DNA from: Trametes villosa
Taxonomy: Eukaryota; Basidiomycota; Agaricomycetes; Polyporales; Polyporaceae
Reading direction: 5' to 3'
DNA: 64,000 bases
Assembly: GCA_002964805.2 (NCBI GenBank)
Contig: PUDQ02000011.1
Coordinates: 1-64,000, forward strand
The position numbers were made by a program, and so were the translations under genes. The notes under the pieces are model-generated. The model was not told the origin of the DNA and ran no database searches. It worked only from the letters and a program-made list of their open reading frames with translations. Position 1 is the stretch's first letter. Each line of letters begins with the position of its first letter. Positions 58,749 through 64,000 of the stretch are shown piece by piece.

Positions 58749-60452
58749 TTAGGTGCCCAGACACCTGGTGTGCTCCACAAATGTCTAAGTGGCCTCTTGT
58801 CTCCTCCTGACCCCACCCCCCTCACCTTCCACTCCTCCTGTGCCCTAATACACTGCCACCTACCCCCTGGAGGCCCCAGAAAAGAACTGTCACCTCCCTC
58901 GCTTGCCTTACCCCCACTGCACACCTCCTGTGCACTCAAGCCTGAGCCCCTCCCGTTGTCAATTGTTGCCCTCACCCTCATGGCCCTCACCCTCAACCTT
59001 GTTGCCTGTGCCTCGGCCTTGCCGTGGGCTCACTTGGTGCTCAGATAATGCTTTGGTAATTTATTGTAGTCACATGTAAGTGAATAGTCAAAGTTTGGCA
59101 TGCATATGAAATGCCATGAATGTCTTTCAAGGTCTGACTAAGTGAGTTGAGTGTGAATGCAGTTGAAAGCCCTTTGTGTATGATGATGTCACAACCACAT
59201 GCAGCACAACCACAGCCTGCCACCTCATCACCTGCTGTCGCCTTCATCTTCCTCTCCCACCACACACTCTCAGGCATTGCCAGTGCTGTAGGTTCTCCCT
59301 CAATCATTCCTGACCTAACTCTAATCACTCTCCCAAGCACCATTGGCCAACAATGTGCAGGTGCTGAACCTCTACCTGACCTTTTCCTCCTTTGTCACTG
59401 CCATTCTCGCAGGACGGCCTTGGGTCAAGAATGATGATGTGACTCTCATCCAATGGGTTGATCGCATTGGTGCTGTCATCGTAAGTGCATTCTCCTGTTG
59501 TAGAGTGGTTTGCTGAATCCTGTTTTAGATAGCACATGATGGGCGGTGCTACTGCGACAACACGTTTAACATGTTCTGGAATACAGCACGGTCACTCGAC
59601 ACCACAAGGTCCAGCACTTCCAGGAGTTGGTCAACAAGCTCCAGTAGCCACTCATGAAGAAGAAATCGCAGGTCCAGTCAGCCTACACCTACATGACGGG
59701 GGAGTCCCAAGAGGTCGCATCGGAAGGCCTGGTCAGCCACAGCTGCAGTGTTGCTGATGTTGCAGACAGAGCCATGGAGTTGGGAAGGGCTAAGCAGCAG
59801 CTTGATGACACCAAGTACAACTGTATGTCCTGTGTGGTTTCCTCACTGAAGACTGCACTAACTGCTTGCAGGTGAATGGTGCACTGAAGTTTGGGCATTC
59901 CGTCAGTGGGCAGGCCATGTGTGTGAGGGCAAGTGAAAGAAGGACATTGCAAACCTTGGTTTGTTGTGGGTGGAAGTGCCGGAGAGCAAGTAGGATAATT
60001 CTGGGTGCAAAACAATGTTGAACAGTTTGGACACCACAACATATTCATTGTCTCCACACCCTAAGTAGATTAATTTCAGAAACTGACCTGTCTGGAAATG
60101 CCCGCAGTCAGTGCAGTGTGCCAGAACAATACAGGAGCAGGATGCCCACATCCCAGCGCTTTTGCAAGGTTTGTGGCTGCTGTATGCTTGAATGGACCTA
60201 CAGTGGAGCCCAGTGTGCGCACCCAATGTGCAAGTGTCTGTGCGTGTCTACGGCCTCTGCAGGGTGGCTGGCAGGACTAGCAAATTTTGGGGGGTAAGTA
60301 GCTGAAGCTGGAGCAGGGAAGATGTTGGAACAGAAATGCACAGAACAACTTAATATTTTCAGGAAACAGAAAGAAGCTAATGCAAGATGTGGTATTAGGC
60401 CCTGCAGCTGGAGCAGGAGCAGCCTGAGAGGCATTGAGCATGGCTACACTGT
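58749..60452. other. Unassigned segment with short coding-like pieces
   Basis: A Pro/Leu-rich stretch (58800-59040), then a plus-strand piece reading FVTAILAGRPWVKNDDVTLI before a GTAAGT donor at about 59480, then further open pieces to 60.4 kb. Nothing can be joined into a recognisable gene. Confidence 0.35.
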
Positions 60453-61383
60453 TTCACCCCCTGTACAGATCAAGTCGTCTTGCAGATGGAATGTATATAT
60501 GAGAATGCCCTTGCATCAAAGTAGTCATGAGCTATGGCGGATAGTAGAGATAGGAAGGAAAGTCAATGTATACACTAGAGCTACTAATTTCACAAGCTAC
60601 CTCGCATGTATACTGCAGCTAAGGCTGTTAAGCAATTTAACAATGTGACACTTCTATTAACCACACTTTGCTACACCCATATGAGATATGTATAGTTTGA
60701 GAGGGCTCATAAAATTACTTGGAAAATGGATAGGTCAGGATAACAAACCAGGAAGCAGGTTACATTATTGGGACAAGCTTAACTCAGTTCACGCACACAA
60801 ACTCCAGCTCTGTAACAGCACCTCAGACTTGGAATTACTATCTGTTGGTAAATGCCATAGCTGATGTGATTGGTCATAATAAATGCTCAAACACTAGTAT
60901 TGCTTTCAAGCAAGTTGGTTTATTGTGTGTTCTGAGATGTAAACATATGGGCAATAGAGACAGACCTCCTATGCTAGGGTACCTACCCAGGAGAGGATAA
61001 TGCTGAGATGTATCTCTAATCAGATACAGAAAAATTAGATCAGCTGCTAATAATGCTGTAAAGGCTATATGTAACAAAGTAATTATTGCAACTGACCTGC
61101 ATATTAACTCAACCAGTGCAGTCCTCCGTGTACACTGCTTGTCCAGTACATAAGACAGTAAACTTGCTTGATAGTCTCAAGTGAATATCATCTGGTGTTG
61201 CTGATCCAAAAATCCGGCAGATTCAAATCAACATGATGTTGTGAGTGGTGCTCTGTGGTCCAATTCAGATAGTGCAATGTTTGCATTAACTATTAATTGT
61301 GCCAAGAAGTGTTTATATCTGATCAAAATACTCTGCAGCACCTCATCAATCGGACATGCCAGTATTGGCCCTCTCCCCCCAAG
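60453..61383 (+). mobile_element. Helentron-like AT-rich element, copy F (tail half)
   Basis: Starts inside the family sequence at about 60453 and ends with CATCAATCGG, the GCCAGTATTGGC hairpin and ..CCCCCCAAG at 61383, followed by T. Its first 320 bp match 40479-40802 almost perfectly in inverted orientation. No gene. Confidence 0.75.
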
Positions 61384-61608
61384 TAGATTAGTACACTGAA
61401 ACCCACTGCACGCTGTTGATGCAGTGAGAAATGGTAGAGCTGATTACCAGCATAGACAGGGGAAAGGGCTCCCAAGAGCAGAGGTGCAAGCAGTGGAAGA
61501 TGAATGTGAGGTGCAGCTTGTGGGCTACATAAGGTTCCTCAGCATAAAGACCAAGTCCTTTCATGGGCCTTGGAACAGGGGGGAGGCATTACACAAGGGC
61601 TTCATGAA
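61384..61608. other. 225-bp spacer between two tail-to-tail element copies
   Basis: A plus-strand frame runs through it (GRADYQHRQGKGLPRAEVQA ... FHGPWNRGEALHKG) with a coding-like amino acid mix. It may be the remnant of a gene into which both copies inserted. No family recognised. Confidence 0.35.
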
Positions 61609-62655
61609 CTTGGGAGAAGAGGGCCAATACTGGCATCTCCAATTGATGAGGTTTTGCAGAGAGGATCATATATCAACTCTGAGTATACTAATAGCTAACA
61701 TGTAGCATTGCACTGTGTGGCTTTGACAAAAGGGCTTGATCTAGCTCTATATGTCAAAGTTCAACATTCAATGACAGCATCATGTTGGTTTCAATCTGCC
61801 TTCCTTAGGCCAAAAGATGTTTGCTAAAGAGTACTAAGAGTGCTAAATATTTCACACTCAGGACAAGCAACCTATACAGGACACTGCCCTGATTAAGAGA
61901 GTGTACATGTCCCTTTGCTGTAATTGTCTTATCAGAGAATATTTGCTACAGCAATGTGAGCAACTGATGCAATTTTGGCATCTGATTGAAGGATTACTTC
62001 AGCCTCGATTACTGATAATTGAACACCCTAGCGTAGAAGGGCTGGCCTTTCTGACCCTATGTCCAGATCTTTGTACACTAGCATTGCTCTTCAGCTTTTT
62101 GAATAATTGTCTGCTCTAGCTACATCAGCTATGATGTTCACCATTGAGCTGTAATTGATTCCATGTCAGGGTTGCAGTTTGTGTAGTGGTACTGACTGAA
62201 GCTTGTTATAATGATTTGACCTCCTTTCTTGCTCAATATGCTGACTGATCCATTTTTCAAGCCATCCTGCTAGCATTTTCATACCATAGTGATTTTATCA
62301 GTAGAAGCAGCCTAACAAGACTGGAAATTTACCTGATGTAGCAAATATACATCAGATGCAACCAGTGAAATCAGCAGCTATAAATCTGAAGGAATGACTT
62401 GGTGTGCTATCTCCACCATTAGTAGGACCATAGTGATTGACTACTTGGATGCAGGGGCATTTTCATATATATTCCACCTGCAGCAACACTCAATCAGCAC
62501 ATCAACAACAGTTTAATTCATTTACTTGTTATGTACAGTAGCTGGTCTTACACTACTGATGGTTTCAAGGCCTGTTACCATGTTTATGATATTCAGTGTG
62601 CATCATTGGATAGATTTTAGAAAGCTGAATATGTTGACATATAACACTCTAGGGG
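61609..62655 (-). mobile_element. Helentron-like AT-rich element, copy G (tail half, inverted)
   Basis: On the minus strand it ends ..GGCCCTCTTCTCCCAAG at 61609, followed by T, and extends rightwards to about 62655, similar to copy C around 51430-52240. The head part is absent. No gene. Confidence 0.65.
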
Positions 62656-63194
62656 GTTGTAAGAACTCACAGAGTCAGGCACTTCGGATGCCCGCAGTCT
62701 CCTAGTACTCTGGTCCGGGCTCTATTAGGGTGAGCTCAACGTACTCAGGAGATGGTGGGGCAGTTGGAGAAGGCTGCCCTCACCAGCCGTGCGGGTTTTG
62801 AATACCTGCGCGTTGTACATGTCTATCTACGTACACAATATCTATGCAGTATCTAATCCTAGCGCAACTAGTGCTAGGTCCTATGTGGACCCGTAAATTA
62901 CACTCTCCCCCCTAGACTCATGTATGGGTTAACAATGAGCAGTGAAGTAAAAAGGATTGACTGCTGATATTTGCAGTCATAGCACTATATGTTACAAAAG
63001 TTGGGTATAGAGCTTACACAACTCATATATACAATGAGTTAGAGAGCGAAGTAGGCTCATGGGTGGTGACCGCAGTAGTGCAGTGAGATATATACACAAC
63101 TGCAGATATTAGCAGTCATACCATGACACTAGCATGATCTGTTAGTGGTTTTTGTGATGTTTTATAATGTGTACACCCTAAGGTGCAGCTATAT
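62656..63194. other. Spacer between copies G and D
   Basis: Short mixed-composition sequence; nothing recognised. Confidence 0.4.
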
Positions 63195-64000
63195 TACGAT
63201 TGATGAGGAACAAAGAAATCATTTCTTATGGGGTGAGCTCCCAGTCAAATCCTGTAACACCAATCTGACCCCGTGGGAAAATCTTTTGAATCTCAGCCAA
63301 CAAAACATTACATCTGAAACTTGGGTTGGGGTCCCCATCCATTAGAAACTCTAGGGTTAGAGGCTAGATCATGCACACAGCCACTCTGACTGCTTGCTAG
63401 CCTTGCTCTAATGCTCACTGCTGGGCGCCTGTGTAACCCTAGGTGACACTGCACGGGCAATCACTCTCCCCATCACTGTTTGAAGCCACAAGGTATGCTA
63501 CTAATGCTTTTATAAGGGGTATACACATTGATTACATATCAGGAGTACAGCAATAATGGTGACATACTATCATTCCAAGCTGAGATTAGGAAGCCTTTCT
63601 TCACAGCCATACTTCAGTCACAATACACTGAGGTGTGATCTTGCTTCAACAGCTCGATTGGTAACTGTACCAACATCCTAAACTGTATTTTCATATATAA
63701 TGAGGTCTTTACAACACAGTATTACAGTCAATGCCTCTCTGGCTGCTCATTTAATGGTAAGACATCAAATTGTGCATCACCATAGAGCTTTGAGGCTTAT
63801 GCTGAGAGGATGTACACTAATCAGTTAGAGCTTGAAACCAGCCTCCTGATGGTATATAACACATGCATTTTAGATACAAATTGAAGGAGGTATGGGCCAT
63901 ACATTGCTCACTGTCTCTCATTGGGTGCTTATAAGTGCTCTTGTGCCACATACCAGCAGCAGTGATGATTCAAGTCAGCATTAAAAAGATAGCCCTCAAG
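63195..64000 (+). mobile_element. Helentron-like AT-rich element, copy D (runs off the window)
   Basis: Head TACGATTGATGAGGAAC preceded by T at 63194; the sequence follows copy C (42531-43400) closely to the window end. Confidence 0.75.

Overview
The window reads as genomic DNA of a filamentous basidiomycete, probably an agaricomycete. The host genes are GC-rich and cut by many short introns (mostly 49-75 nt, GT/AG with GTGAGT- or GTACGT-like donors). The mobile elements are of types typical of Agaricomycetes: chromodomain Ty3 retrotransposons, Ulp1-linked transposase genes, CACTA-like transposons with a long multi-exon transposase, and Helitron/PIF1 genes. I cannot name the species. All exon coordinates were worked out by hand from splice consensus and reading-frame continuity.

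Layout. 1-6133: 3' part of a Ty3-type LTR retrotransposon (protease end, RT, RNase H, integrase, chromodomain, 3' LTR). It carries a three-exon antisense gene encoding a Zn2Cys6-like cluster protein. 6134-9451: a decaying Ulp1-protease/transposase gene, cut off at its 3' end by that LTR. 10.5-29.1 kb: a host gene island with a probably mitochondrial NAD(H) kinase (10492-12108), a small conserved protein (13701-14371, minus), a coiled-coil protein (15861-17494), an NTF2-like protein (18376-19106, minus), a microcephalin-like BRCT protein (19375-23258), a single-pass membrane protein with a polyQ tract (24457-27015) and a REX4-type exonuclease (27522-29127).

30.6-64 kb: an AT-richer, repeat-dominated compartment. 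Its backbone is a family of about 2.5-2.7 kb non-coding elements (copies A-G below). They share a head TAC(G/A)ATTGATGAGG and a tail ending ..CCAAG, always flanked by T. An inverted copy of the head motif lies just inside the tail and is followed by a small hairpin: a Helentron/Helitron2-like architecture. Inserted in or between them are a CACTA-like transposon of 6994 bp with two apparently intact genes (43584-50577), two solo Ty3 LTRs, a 161-bp MITE, and broken Helitron Rep/helicase genes. One of these appears to be split by an inversion between its Walker A half (plus strand, ends about 54.57 kb) and its Walker B half (minus strand, begins 58.75 kb).

The most interesting items are the spliced antisense zinc-cluster gene inside the Ty3 element; the complete two-gene CACTA element, whose insertion is proved by an empty paralogous site in the same window and which suggests a role for a common agaricomycete hypothetical protein family; and the Helentron-like family, whose ends can be defined by comparing copies within the window.
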